A stretch of DNA of 64,000 nt. Source: Bin87 sp965261195 (lineage in GTDB: Bacteria; Chloroflexota; Dehalococcoidia; Lucifugimonadales; UBA3495). The stretch covers positions 930,001 through 994,000 of the forward strand of contig OZ253455.1 of the NCBI GenBank assembly GCA_965261195.1, given 5' to 3'. Below, piece by piece: positions 1 through 8,229 of the stretch; within the stretch, counting starts at the first letter, position 1; each line of letters begins with the position of its first letter. Position numbers and translations under genes: made by a program. Under the pieces are notes generated by a model that made no database searches, was not told where the DNA came from, and saw only the letters and a list, made by a program, of their open reading frames with translations.

Positions 1-68
1 CAGATCGGGCCAGCTACCTCAGCGGCGTGGCGATCAACATCGACGGCGGCGCGTCGGCGGTACTGTAA
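1..68 (+). CDS. SDR-family oxidoreductase, C-terminal end (partial)
   Basis: Only the last 21 codons are in the window, read from base 3 to the TAA at 66-68. The peptide ends in SYLSGVAINIDGGASAVL, the usual C-terminus of short-chain dehydrogenases/reductases (a 'SGxxxxIDGG' turn close to the end). The gene enters from the left edge, so its Rossmann motif and YxxxK site cannot be seen and the substrate is unknown. Confidence 0.75.
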   Translation, partial: DRASYLSGVAINIDGGASAVL

Positions 69-69
69 T

Positions 70-90
70 CCCCGGTACGCTAGTCCGGGG
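70..90. terminator. GC hairpin after the SDR gene
   Basis: Inverted repeat CCCCGG...CCGGGG with a 9-base loop, two bases after the SDR stop codon. There is no clear U-run, so it is a weak terminator candidate. Confidence 0.35.
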
Positions 91-142
91 CGCTGTAATT
101 GGTGTCGGCCTTGCGGGGACGGCAGGATAAATCGGGTACAGA

Positions 143-1351
143 TTGGTGATTAGTGTGAGCGATTCATACCTAGCAGAGTTCGAGGCGCCCAATCGATTGT
201 TGCTGGGCGCCGGCCCATGCACCGTGCATCCGCGTGTGTTGCGCGCGATGACGCAGCCGGTGATCGGGCACCTCGACCCCAAGTTTTTCCAGGTCATGGA
301 CGAAGTGTGCGAAATGCTGAGACAGGTGTTTCACACTGAAAACTATATGACCGTTCCCATTTCCTCAACTGGCACCGGCGCCATGGAAACTGCGTGCGCC
401 AACGTGCTGGAACACGGCGACACGGCCATCGTGTGCCGCAACGGATATTTCGGCGACCGATTGGCTGACATCACCGAGCGGTGCGGCGCGAACACGGTCA
501 TGGTCGATTCACCGTGGGGCCAACCATCCGACCTCAACGGTTTGGAGGATGCCCTGAAGGCAAACCCCAACACGCGCATGGTCGGGTTGGTGCACGCCGA
601 AACGTCTACCGGCGCATTGTCGCCGCTGCTGGACGCCATTGAACTGGCCCACCGCCACGGCGCGCTGGTCGTCGTTGATGCCGTTACATCGCTGGGAAGC
701 CACGAAGTGCGCGTTGATGACTGGGATATCGACGTGTGTTACAGCGCGAGTCAGAAGTGTCTGGGAGCGCCTCCGGGCCTGGCTCCCATCAGTTTTGGCG
801 AACGGGCGATCAAGATTATCAACGAGCGGCCCACCAAGGTGCAGAGTTTTTACTTCAACCTGAAGGACATCGCGGATTACTGGAATCAGACCCGCGCTTA
901 CCATCACACCAGCCCCATTACGATGACCTACGCGATGCGCGAATCGCTGCGCATGATGATGGAAGAGGGTATTGAAGAACGCCACGCACGCCACGCGCGG
1001 GTCGCGGGCGCCCTGCGGGCCGGATTGGCGGCCATGGGACTGGAGTTGACCGCGTCCCCGGAGCACCAGCTGAATCCGATCACCGTGGTGAAGGTGCCCG
1101 AAGGCGTTGACGATGCTGTGACACGGCGTCGCCTCCTCGACGAGTGGAACATTGAGGTCAGCGGTGGCCTGGGCGAGTTCCGCAGCAAAGTCTGGCGCAT
1201 TGGGATGATGGGCGAAGGCGCGCGCGACCGCAGCGTCCTGGCGGTGCTGTCTGCCCTGGAAGTCGTACTCTCGGACGCCGGATACGAGGTTGCCTTCGGC
1301 GCCAGTGTCGGCGCAGCGCAACGCTCGATGGCGATGGATAACGCCGGTTAG
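143..1351 (+). CDS. Class V PLP-dependent aminotransferase (alanine/serine-glyoxylate type)
   Basis: About 400 residues, the usual length for serine-pyruvate/alanine-glyoxylate aminotransferases. The N-terminus carries the family 'LLLGAGPCTVHPRVL' segment, then the phosphate-binding STGTGAMETA region, the VVVDAVTSLG aspartate that contacts the pyridine ring (near residue 185), and the Schiff-base lysine in SASQKCLGAPPG (about K205). These enzymes make glycine from glyoxylate with alanine or serine as amino donor. It is convergent with a glycolate oxidase cluster that would make the glyoxylate, which supports that role. The start is uncertain: TTG at 143, GTG at 146 and GTG at 155 are all in frame; GTG 155 has a weak GGTGA upstream. 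Confidence 0.88.
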   Translation: MVISVSDSYLAEFEAPNRLLLGAGPCTVHPRVLRAMTQPVIGHLDPKFFQVMDEVCEMLRQVFHTENYMTVPISSTGTGAMETACANVLEHGDTAIVCRNGYFGDRLADITERCGANTVMVDSPWGQPSDLNGLEDALKANPNTRMVGLVHAETSTGALSPLLDAIELAHRHGALVVVDAVTSLGSHEVRVDDWDIDVCYSASQKCLGAPPGLAPISFGERAIKIINERPTKVQSFYFNLKDIADYWNQTRAYHHTSPITMTYAMRESLRMMMEEGIEERHARHARVAGALRAGLAAMGLELTASPEHQLNPITVVKVPEGVDDAVTRRRLLDEWNIEVSGGLGEFRSKVWRIGMMGEGARDRSVLAVLSALEVVLSDAGYEVAFGASVGAAQRSMAMDNAG

Positions 1352-1418
1352 GTTAGAGGTTTCATCACGGCGGGTCTGGACGGCGGGTCTGGCGCAATGA
1401 CCCGCCGCCGGTTTCGCG

Positions 1419-2816
1419 TCAGCGGCGCGGCTCGGCCCGGTAGGCGGCATCCAGTACCTGCACCACGTGCAGCACACGCATGTCCGAGCCGACGTTGCGC
1501 AACCCCTGTTCCAATTGAGAAATGCAGCCCGGGTTGGCCGATGCGATGATATTCGCCTCGGTAGCCAGCGCGTTGTTAACCTTGCGTCGTTGCAGCCGCC
1601 CGGACATCTCCCGCTGAATTAGCGAGTAGAAGCCGGCGGAGCCGCAGCACAGCGTAGACTCCGCCATTTCGGTGAGCGTGAGGCCGGGTATGCTCTGCAA
1701 AACCTGACGCGGCGCGGCGGTAATTCTTTGCGCGTGGGCCAGGTGGCACGGGTCTTGCATCGTCACGTGGCAGGGATATTCCGCCTGCGGCGGGTCCAGC
1801 GGCAGCGCGGCCAGAAACTCGGTTATATCCTGCGTTTTTTCCGCGAACTCGTTGGCGGCGGCAACGTGGTGCGGGTCGTCCTGCAACAGGTCGCCGTATT
1901 CCTTCATCGCAGAGCCACAGCCGGCCGACGCGGTGATAATGACATCGACGCTGGCCTGGAGGAAGGCATCAATGTTGCGGCGGGCCATGCGCCGCCCGAG
2001 CTCCAGGTCGCCGGCGTGCAGATTTAGCGCACCGCAGCACCCCTGCGCCGGCGGGACCACTACGTCGCATCCGTTGCGTTGCAGCACACGGATTGTGGCG
2101 CGCATCGCCTCGCCCTGCATCAGGGGCATTACGCATCCGGACAGCAGTCCGACGGTCATGCGGCGCTCGCCCTCGGCGCGATAGGTTTTGTTGCCGGGGC
2201 CAAAGAAACGGGTGCCCATCACCGGCATCTGCGTTTCCAGATCGCCCAAACCGCCGGGCAGCCAGCGCAGCAAACCGGATTTCCGCGCCAGCTTCTGCAA
2301 CCCGGAGCGTTGGTAGGCGCGCATCAGATGGCCGGCGAGACGCAGGCGTCGGTTGTGCGGCAGCGCGGCCTGCAAGAACATACGAGACAGCCGGTTTAGC
2401 TCCGGACTCTGCTGGCCATGCTCGGCAACCTGTGCGCGCGTATGCTCCATGATGCGACCGTAGGGCACTCCGGACGGACACACTGCCTCGCAGGCGCGGC
2501 ACTGGAGGCACATTTCCCAATGGGACACCAGACGGTCGCTGATGCCAGTGCGGCCTTCGTGGACGGCTTTCATCAGGGCAATGCGCCCGCGCGGAGATTC
2601 CGCCTCCAGGCCCGTTTCTACGTAGGTAGGACAAGCGCTGAGGCACAGTCCGCAGTGAACGCACCGGTACATATCGGGTTCAGCCGGCGCGTCCGGCCCG
2701 GAGAATCCCGGCCTGTCGTTGAGCGAACCCACGAACGGGATGCCATAGGGGTAGCCGTGCCCGTGGTCGTCCGCTGATACGACCAACGGTGTGTCCGGTT
2801 CTCCGGCGCTAACCAT
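1419..2816 (-). CDS. glcF: Glycolate oxidase iron-sulfur subunit GlcF
   Basis: The protein has two 4Fe-4S ferredoxin motifs near the N-terminus, CVHCGLCLSACP (about residues 52-62) and CLQCRACEAVCP (about 103-113). Two CCG-type cysteine regions follow (QGCCGAL near the middle and STLCCGSAG near the end). This layout fits GlcF / LutA-like heterodisulfide-reductase-type subunits. With GlcD and GlcE it oxidises glycolate to glyoxylate and passes electrons to the membrane quinone pool. The ATG at 2816 overlaps the glcE stop by one base (TGATG), so the two are translationally coupled. A GTG at 2819 is an alternative start. Confidence 0.9.
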   Translation of the reverse strand: MVSAGEPDTPLVVSADDHGHGYPYGIPFVGSLNDRPGFSGPDAPAEPDMYRCVHCGLCLSACPTYVETGLEAESPRGRIALMKAVHEGRTGISDRLVSHWEMCLQCRACEAVCPSGVPYGRIMEHTRAQVAEHGQQSPELNRLSRMFLQAALPHNRRLRLAGHLMRAYQRSGLQKLARKSGLLRWLPGGLGDLETQMPVMGTRFFGPGNKTYRAEGERRMTVGLLSGCVMPLMQGEAMRATIRVLQRNGCDVVVPPAQGCCGALNLHAGDLELGRRMARRNIDAFLQASVDVIITASAGCGSAMKEYGDLLQDDPHHVAAANEFAEKTQDITEFLAALPLDPPQAEYPCHVTMQDPCHLAHAQRITAAPRQVLQSIPGLTLTEMAESTLCCGSAGFYSLIQREMSGRLQRRKVNNALATEANIIASANPGCISQLEQGLRNVGSDMRVLHVVQVLDAAYRAEPRR

Positions 2817-4171
2817 CACAGACCTCCGATAAACCGGCCTGGGTTCAGGATTCCAGTTGGGTCAAATTGTGATTTGAGTCGTCGCATTATCGTCATGCTG
2901 GCGGGCAGCGGGCCCCACACATCCAGGTGTTGCTTCACTGACTCCGGGCAGCGTTCGACGACGGCGCTGCCGCCCGAGGCCGTCGCTGTTGCCTGGATAC
3001 GTTGCAACGCTTCCGCAATCGCCGGGGCATCGTGGTCGGGGCAGTCATCCCACCACAGCAATCTGCCGCCGCCGAAACCAACGTCGGCGACAACACCGGG
3101 CGGTGGCAAGGCGGTAGCCACGGGCAGCTCCATCCCCAAGATGTCCCGCAACCCCGCCGGTTGCGAGTTGACCCGCACGGAGATGGTTGGCCGGGCGTCG
3201 GTATTGGCGGGCAAATCGGTTAATGCAGCAGTCAATGCGACGGTTTCGTCGCCCTTCAGAGTCCGCATTAAGACTGCGTTATCCTTCCACAGGGCCACGG
3301 TTTCCTTTTGGCGACGCTGCACGGATGATGGGCGTCCACCGATGATGGCGATGGCGATGTAGTCGGCGGGCTCAATATCGCCGAGGGCGGCCAGGCGTTG
3401 CGCGGCGGATCGGTTTAGGATGTGTAAGCCCAGCGGCGCGAAATGCTGCGCCTGCAGGTTCTGGCACGCGGTGGCTGCGGTGTCCGGGCCGGAGAATCCC
3501 CCAACGATTGCCGACCATTCCGCTGCCGCCGGCGCAATCTTGAAGGTGGCTTCGGTGATGACCGCCAGCGTTCCCAGCGAACCGGTATAGAGACGGTTGA
3601 GGTCGTAGCCGGTGACATTTTTGACGACCTTGCCGCCGGCGTTGGTCTGGACGCCCCGTGGGTCTACGACGCTGATTCCGATCAGCCAGTCGCGGGGCAG
3701 GCCGTAGGTTGAGCGCAGGGGGCCGCTGGTTCCGGTGGCCAGGGCGCCGCCGATGGTGGCGCGGGCAGCCAGGGGCGCGGCGATGGGCACGTACTTGCCT
3801 TCCCGCGCCAGCGCCGATTGCAGTTGCTCGATGGTCATGCCGGCCTCGGCGGTAATGGTGAGATCGGCAGGCTGGAAATCCACCAGACGGTTGAGTTGGC
3901 TCAGGTCCAGGGCGATGCCGGGTTTGGTGGCCGGGTTGCCCAGATCGATTTGCGTCCGCCCGCCCATCGGATAGACGGCAGTGTTGGTTCGATTTGCCCA
4001 GGCCATTGCGGAAGCAACGCCACTGGCGTCAATTGGCCGCACCGCCGCGAAGGGCTTCAGCGTCCCGATGCGGTATTGCCGCAACTGACCTGCATCCACC
4101 ACGGCATCAGGGCCGAGGAGATCGGCGAGTTGGGCGGAGGCGTTAACGGCGACGGGAGTTGCTATACCCAT
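2816..4171 (-). CDS. glcE: Glycolate oxidase FAD-binding subunit GlcE
   Basis: This is a short FAD-linked oxidase of the PCMH/VAO fold. It shows VYPMGGRTQIDLG, a dinucleotide-binding stretch around ARATIGGALATGTSGPLRS, and KVVKNVTGYDLNRLYTGSLG, which is typical of GlcE. It lacks the long C-terminal cap of GlcD, as expected for the E subunit. I chose ATG 4171 because GGAG lies about eight bases upstream. A TTG at 4192 has no such support. The N-terminus overlaps the preceding small ORF by 29 bases, so the cluster is read as one operon with glcF. Confidence 0.88.
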   Translation of the reverse strand: MGIATPVAVNASAQLADLLGPDAVVDAGQLRQYRIGTLKPFAAVRPIDASGVASAMAWANRTNTAVYPMGGRTQIDLGNPATKPGIALDLSQLNRLVDFQPADLTITAEAGMTIEQLQSALAREGKYVPIAAPLAARATIGGALATGTSGPLRSTYGLPRDWLIGISVVDPRGVQTNAGGKVVKNVTGYDLNRLYTGSLGTLAVITEATFKIAPAAAEWSAIVGGFSGPDTAATACQNLQAQHFAPLGLHILNRSAAQRLAALGDIEPADYIAIAIIGGRPSSVQRRQKETVALWKDNAVLMRTLKGDETVALTAALTDLPANTDARPTISVRVNSQPAGLRDILGMELPVATALPPPGVVADVGFGGGRLLWWDDCPDHDAPAIAEALQRIQATATASGGSAVVERCPESVKQHLDVWGPLPASMTIMRRLKSQFDPTGILNPGRFIGGL

Positions 4172-4556
4172 ACCCCGCTCCGAAACCGCCAACCAAACCG
4201 GCGAGAGCGAACATTATTTCACGCAGCAAGTCCGCCATTTCCAAGAGAGCCAAGGTGACGATAATGGCAATCAGGGCGAGAACGGCAAAAACCGGAAACC
4301 CGGCCCAAACGAACCGCGCAATCTTGCGGTCGCTATATTCGCGCTCTGCTCCGCGCCCACTCTGACGGAGCATCTCCGAGATATGCTCAGGGGTAAGGTT
4401 GCCCGCTACGGCGTTGCCGGTGCGGTCACTCGTGTTTAGAAATTGTGCTATGCCGGTTACTATTCCCGGAACGGCCGTAGAACCGGTGTCAGCGCGCCGA
4501 GCAATCGGAGTTTGCTCGGCCTGATTAGCTTGCGGTTCGTCCTGCTCAGTTGTCAT
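4143..4556 (-). CDS. Small membrane protein of unknown function
   Basis: 137 residues starting at ATG 4556. The first 90 residues are polar, including a HISEMLRQSGRGAEREYSDRK stretch. One or two hydrophobic segments follow (WAGFPVFAVLALIAIIVTLA, then IMFALAGLVGGFGAGYGY), and the protein ends in a basic tail. I do not recognise a family. It lies between glcD and glcE on the same strand, nine bases after the ORF at 4566 and overlapping the glcE start by 29 bases. It could be a membrane anchor or accessory factor for the glycolate oxidase complex, but that is inferred from position only. Confidence 0.6.
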   Translation of the reverse strand: MTTEQDEPQANQAEQTPIARRADTGSTAVPGIVTGIAQFLNTSDRTGNAVAGNLTPEHISEMLRQSGRGAEREYSDRKIARFVWAGFPVFAVLALIAIIVTLALLEMADLLREIMFALAGLVGGFGAGYGYSNSRRR

Positions 4557-4565
4557 AATTATTGA

Positions 4566-4838
4566 CTAAATCAATGAAAAGCAACGGTGTCCCACGAAAC
4601 CACCCGGAGAGAAGAAGTCGTTAACCATGGCGTTCGCTTGGCGGGTTATATTGGCGGCGACTAGAGCCTGGATAAGATTCTCTGCTTGTTCGTCGGTGAT
4701 ACTCCCGTTTTGCCAGTGCTGGACGACTTCGCCAAGCGCGCGCCGATAAAGTGTTTCAGGTGATTCCGGCTGCGGATTGATAGCCGCCAGCAGATCATCC
4801 CAGGATATGAGTGGGGTGTCGTTACTAGTAGGCGCCAT
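4566..4838 (-). CDS. Small hypothetical soluble protein
   Basis: 90 residues from ATG 4838, preceded by a strong AAGGAGT ribosome binding site at seven to eight bases. The protein is helical-looking (ETLYRRALGEVVQHWQNG..TDEQAENLIQALVAANITRQ) with no transmembrane segment and no motif I recognise. It is followed after nine bases by the membrane ORF at 4143-4556 and lies downstream of glcD on the same strand. The good SD and tight spacing make it a probable gene. No function can be assigned. Confidence 0.6.
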   Translation of the reverse strand: MAPTSNDTPLISWDDLLAAINPQPESPETLYRRALGEVVQHWQNGSITDEQAENLIQALVAANITRQANAMVNDFFSPGGFVGHRCFSLI

Positions 4839-5066
4839 GGTACTGACTCCTTCTCTTATCGCCAGTTTAGTGACCCATAACCAGTTTATTAACGGCTATA
4901 TTGGATGCTTATTGTAGCAGAACCCGCTTCGTATCCAGCGTTGCGTCGCTGAGCCGCTGGCCGACGTTTAGGGCGGGTTGTGGGTGGCACCCAAGCCCTC
5001 TGAATTTTAGGCTGATACGGTCAGTTGGTCTGGCATCATCAAGGTGGATGCACTTATCGGCGCCGG

Positions 5067-6500
5067 TCACGCGTACAATCCGGCGGTGTGGCTGGCCGGA
5101 TGTGGCGCGGGATGGTAGTAGGAGCCGTCGGGGAAGATTTTGCCCGGGTTCAGTCTGTTTTCAGGCGCAAAGGCGTTGCGGGCGCGCTGCATCGCTGCCA
5201 TATCCTCGTCCGTGTAAACGAGGGGCATGAATTCCTTTTTTTCCAGGCCGATGCCGTGTTCTCCGCTGAGCGTTCCGCCCAGAGCGGCGCACTCCTGCAT
5301 CAATTCGGCGGCCGCGGCCAGGGCGTTTTCCATGACGCCAGGGTCGCGGGCGTCGAACAGCATACAGGGGTGCAGGTTGCCGTCGCCGGCGTGGAAGACG
5401 TTGGCGATGGTGATGCCGTATCGCTCGCTGACGTCGGTTACCTTGCGGAGCATCTGCGTGAGGCGAGTGCGGGGGACCACGCCATCCACCAGGTAGTAGT
5501 TCGGGGCGATGGTTCCAAAGGCGCCGAACGCCGTTTTGCGACCAACCCAGAGACGCTCGCGTTCGTCGTCGGCCTCGGCGATGCGGACATCGGCGGCGCC
5601 GGTGTCCCAAAGTGCAGATTCAACCTCCAGGCTCAACTCATCAACCTCTTCGTGCAGCCCTTCCAGTTCGATCAGCAGCACGGCCCCGGCGTCGTTGGGA
5701 TAACCGGCGTCGGTGACGTTTTGCACCGCTTTGATGCTCAGTGCGTCGATCATTTCCAGGGCGGCGGGAATTATCCCGTGGCCCACGATAGCTGACACTG
5801 CGGTGCAGGCCGAATCAATGTCGGCAAATATGCCCAGGAAGGTGCGCACCGATTCCGGCACGGGCAGCAGCCGCACCAGGATTTTGGTGGCGATGCCGAA
5901 CGTACCTTCCGAGCCGACGAATACGCCGCGCAGGTCGTAGCCGACCGTTTCGCGGGCCATGCCACCCAGCTCGACCACTTGGCCGTCCTCCAGGATGACC
6001 TCCATGCCGATGACGTGGTTGGTGGTGGTGCCGTAGGCGAGGCAATGGGGGCCGCCAGCGTTTTCGGCGATGTTGCCGCCCAGACTACAGGCCCGCTGGC
6101 TGGAAGGATCAGGGGCATAGCGCATCCCAAACTTGCGAACGTGGGTATCCAGATCCAGGTTGATGACGCCAGGCTCAACCAGCGCAGTGCGGTTGGCAGT
6201 GTCGACGTTCAGGATGCGGTTCATCCTGGGGAAGGCAATCTGCAAAGCGTCCGGGGGCGTGATGGCGCCGCCGCTGAGTCCGGTGCCGCTGCCGCGCCCC
6301 ACGACGGCAACGCCGGCCGCGTAGGCCAGGGATATAACCTGGCTGGCCTGTTCGGTGTTGGCCGGCAGGACGACCGCCCGGGGCATCGAGCGGTCAACGG
6401 AACCGTCATATTCGTAGACCAGCAGGTCTTCCGGATGGGCGATTACGTAATCGTCTCCGACGACGGCCTGAAGCTGGGTTATCAGGTCAGTAGTGGCCAA
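5067..6500 (-). CDS. glcD: Glycolate oxidase FAD-linked subunit GlcD
   Basis: 477 residues, typical of GlcD / D-2-hydroxyacid dehydrogenases. Visible features are VVGRGSGTGLSGGAI (FAD pyrophosphate loop), the ACSLGGNIAENAGGPHCLAYG region, YDLRGVFVGSEGTFGI, and near the C-terminus NVFHAGDGNLHP and SGEHGIGLEKKEFM (substrate and metal side). It oxidises glycolate to glyoxylate using FAD, with GlcE and GlcF as partners. The start is a TTG at 6500, seven bases after the stop of the NHL gene, with no strong SD, suggesting coupling to that upstream gene. Two small ORFs separate it from glcE. Confidence 0.93.
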   Translation of the reverse strand: MATTDLITQLQAVVGDDYVIAHPEDLLVYEYDGSVDRSMPRAVVLPANTEQASQVISLAYAAGVAVVGRGSGTGLSGGAITPPDALQIAFPRMNRILNVDTANRTALVEPGVINLDLDTHVRKFGMRYAPDPSSQRACSLGGNIAENAGGPHCLAYGTTTNHVIGMEVILEDGQVVELGGMARETVGYDLRGVFVGSEGTFGIATKILVRLLPVPESVRTFLGIFADIDSACTAVSAIVGHGIIPAALEMIDALSIKAVQNVTDAGYPNDAGAVLLIELEGLHEEVDELSLEVESALWDTGAADVRIAEADDERERLWVGRKTAFGAFGTIAPNYYLVDGVVPRTRLTQMLRKVTDVSERYGITIANVFHAGDGNLHPCMLFDARDPGVMENALAAAAELMQECAALGGTLSGEHGIGLEKKEFMPLVYTDEDMAAMQRARNAFAPENRLNPGKIFPDGSYYHPAPHPASHTAGLYA

Positions 6501-6507
6501 CGGTTGG

Positions 6508-7542
6508 CTAGTCTTTCCGGCGCTGGTAAATCTGTACGCGGTGCCGGTTGGATTCCGTTACGTATAGCCGTTCTGCTGCGTCAAGTCGCACTGAAACCGG
6601 GCCCCAGAAGTAGGGTTCGATCTGGGATGAAATGAGATACGGAGTATCCAGATGAGGCGGCAACTCCGGCACCAGGTTGGACATTTCACGGGTGTTGCTT
6701 TCATCAGGGTTTACGGACATAAAGTCCTGCGCCCACTTGGACAGGGTGGCTTGCCCCGGTAGGGACTGGACGAATCCGCCGCTGGAATCGAACAACTGGA
6801 CGCGCTCGTTGCCCCAGTCGGATACGTAAACGTACCCGTCAGAGTCCACACACACGCCGGAGGGACGGCTGAGTTGTCCAGCGCCGGCGCCGGACGAACC
6901 GTAGGCGGAGACGAACTGACCGTCGGCGGTGAACCGTTGGACCCGATCGTTGCGCCAGTCGGCAACGTACACATCGCCGTTGCCGTCCAGTCCAACGCCC
7001 CACGGCATATTGAACTGGCCGGGGCCGTTGCCGGCCTCGCCCCAATGCCCCAGAGGTTCGCCTTCACGGTTGAATCGCTGTACGCGGTTATTACGCTGTT
7101 CGACAACATAGATGGTGTCGTCCGGCGCGATGGCGATTCCGGACGGGGCGTTGAGTTGACCCGCTGCGCTGCCCTTTTCGCCGAATTGACGAATCAGGTT
7201 GCCGTCCAAGTCGAATACCGTAATCCGATGCAGATGTTCGTCGGTGACGTGTACGTGCTGCTGGCTGTTGACCGCAATGGCCACCGGCAGCATCCATTGA
7301 CCTTCGCCACGGCCGTAGCCCTTGCTGAATTCGCCCAGGTAGTCTTCTTCCCAGTTCAGAATGCCGATGCGAACCAGCGCCGCGCGGGCCGTGTCGCAAT
7401 GGCTGAGCACCAGAATGCGGCCATCAGCAGTTACCGCGGAGTCGTAGGGGTTGATGAACCCACGCCCGCTTTGATTGGTGGTGAGGCCGACCGTCTTGAT
7501 GTATTCCACCGGGCCGGCGCTTACGGCAGTGGTAGTAGTCAT
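6508..7542 (-). CDS. NHL-repeat beta-propeller protein
   Basis: 344 residues made of repeated blades of the type 'GQLxxPSGIAIxxDxxIYVVEQRNNRVQRF' with the NHL signature DWRNDRVQRF / DWGNERVQLF seen at least four times between about residues 90 and 260. No signal peptide is visible, so it is probably cytoplasmic, though some relatives are exported. It starts at ATG 7542 and ends seven bases before glcD. Being first in the glc cluster it may bind or regulate the oxidase, but its ligand cannot be told from sequence. Confidence 0.85.
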   Translation of the reverse strand: MTTTTAVSAGPVEYIKTVGLTTNQSGRGFINPYDSAVTADGRILVLSHCDTARAALVRIGILNWEEDYLGEFSKGYGRGEGQWMLPVAIAVNSQQHVHVTDEHLHRITVFDLDGNLIRQFGEKGSAAGQLNAPSGIAIAPDDTIYVVEQRNNRVQRFNREGEPLGHWGEAGNGPGQFNMPWGVGLDGNGDVYVADWRNDRVQRFTADGQFVSAYGSSGAGAGQLSRPSGVCVDSDGYVYVSDWGNERVQLFDSSGGFVQSLPGQATLSKWAQDFMSVNPDESNTREMSNLVPELPPHLDTPYLISSQIEPYFWGPVSVRLDAAERLYVTESNRHRVQIYQRRKD

Positions 7543-7559
7543 AGCAGGGTCTCCTAAAG

Positions 7560-7767
7560 TTAAAGCAGGTCTCGAAATTCGGCGATAGTTATGCCGGCGT
7601 CCGCAATGATCGCTCCCATTGTGTAGGGTTAGGATTGTTGCGCGGAATCACCAGCCGCAGATCTCCTTTGGCCATAATTATATGCTTTCCTGACGTTGAA
7701 TCCGAAAACCCGCCTTCTGAATAACTTGCACGGCGACTAGATGATTTATGCCGGGCAAGCGAGGCAT
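7560..7767 (-). pseudogene. hicA: HicA toxin gene with two frameshifts
   Basis: From ATG 7767, two bases after the hicB stop, the frame reads MPRLPGINHLVAVQVIQKAG then FRIQRQ, a typical HicA N-terminus, and hits a stop near 7700. A second frame continues with GKHIIMAKGDLRLVIPRNNP, the HicA core with its conserved His. A third frame finishes with TMGAIIADAGITIAEFRDLL and TAA at 7562-7560, the usual HicA C-terminus. Restoring one base near 7700 and one near 7625 gives a normal 69-residue dsRBD-like mRNA interferase. HicA cleaves mRNA and is neutralised by HicB. Either the toxin is inactivated or there are two base-calling errors. Confidence 0.75.
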
Positions 7768-7769
7768 GG

Positions 7770-8000
7770 CTAATCCGTCAGCAGAACTGAATCGACTTCA
7801 ATCTCACAGCCCTCACGCTGGTACTCTGCCTTACGCAGAGCCGCTTTTGCTGATATTGAATCCAGATATTCAGCTATGGCGATGCGAATGTTGGTCATCG
7901 CCTCTTCACGAGTATCGCCCTCCGACCAACACCCCGGCAATGCCGGGCATCCCACCGTATAGCCCTCTTCGGCTTTGATAAGGATTATTTCGTATCGCAT
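7770..8000 (-). CDS. hicB: HicB family antitoxin
   Basis: 76 residues starting at ATG 8000. The HicB/UPF0150 fold is plain: MRYEIILIKAEEGYTVGCPA followed by LPGCWSEGDTREEAMTNIRIAIAEYLDS. No C-terminal ribbon-helix-helix or HTH DNA-binding domain is visible, so this is the short form. It lies directly upstream of the broken hicA (two-base gap) on the same strand, the usual co-translated arrangement. It should bind and block HicA. The ORF itself is intact while its partner is not. Confidence 0.88.
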   Translation of the reverse strand: MRYEIILIKAEEGYTVGCPALPGCWSEGDTREEAMTNIRIAIAEYLDSISAKAALRKAEYQREGCEIEVDSVLLTD

Positions 8001-8152
8001 GGGGCAGAGTCCTTACCGTCTTCGGTGACCATTGATTGTCCAATTTCGACACCTATGGAGTAGCCGACTACTGCGCCGATAATGCTGGCGATTATTCCAA
8101 TTGCTGCTGGCGTTGTGTCACTACTTGCCAGGGGATTAGGATTGACTGCCAA
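7985..8152 (-). CDS. Possible 55-residue membrane peptide overlapping hicB start
   Basis: An open frame from TTG 8152 to TAA 7985-7987 encodes a peptide with one hydrophobic segment (AAIGIIASIIGAVVGYSIGV) and a short polar tail. Its last five codons overlap the first codons of hicB in another frame. There is an in-frame stop just before the TTG and no clear SD, so this is only a candidate. If real, it would be the first gene of the hic transcript. Confidence 0.3.
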   Translation of the reverse strand: MAVNPNPLASSDTTPAAIGIIASIIGAVVGYSIGVEIGQSMVTEDGKDSAPCDTK

Positions 8153-8229
8153 TCATTTGACAGCCGCATCGCACTAGAGACTCTAAATGAGTAGCACGAT
8201 GCGGTTATCGTATCACCTGGTGGACTAGG

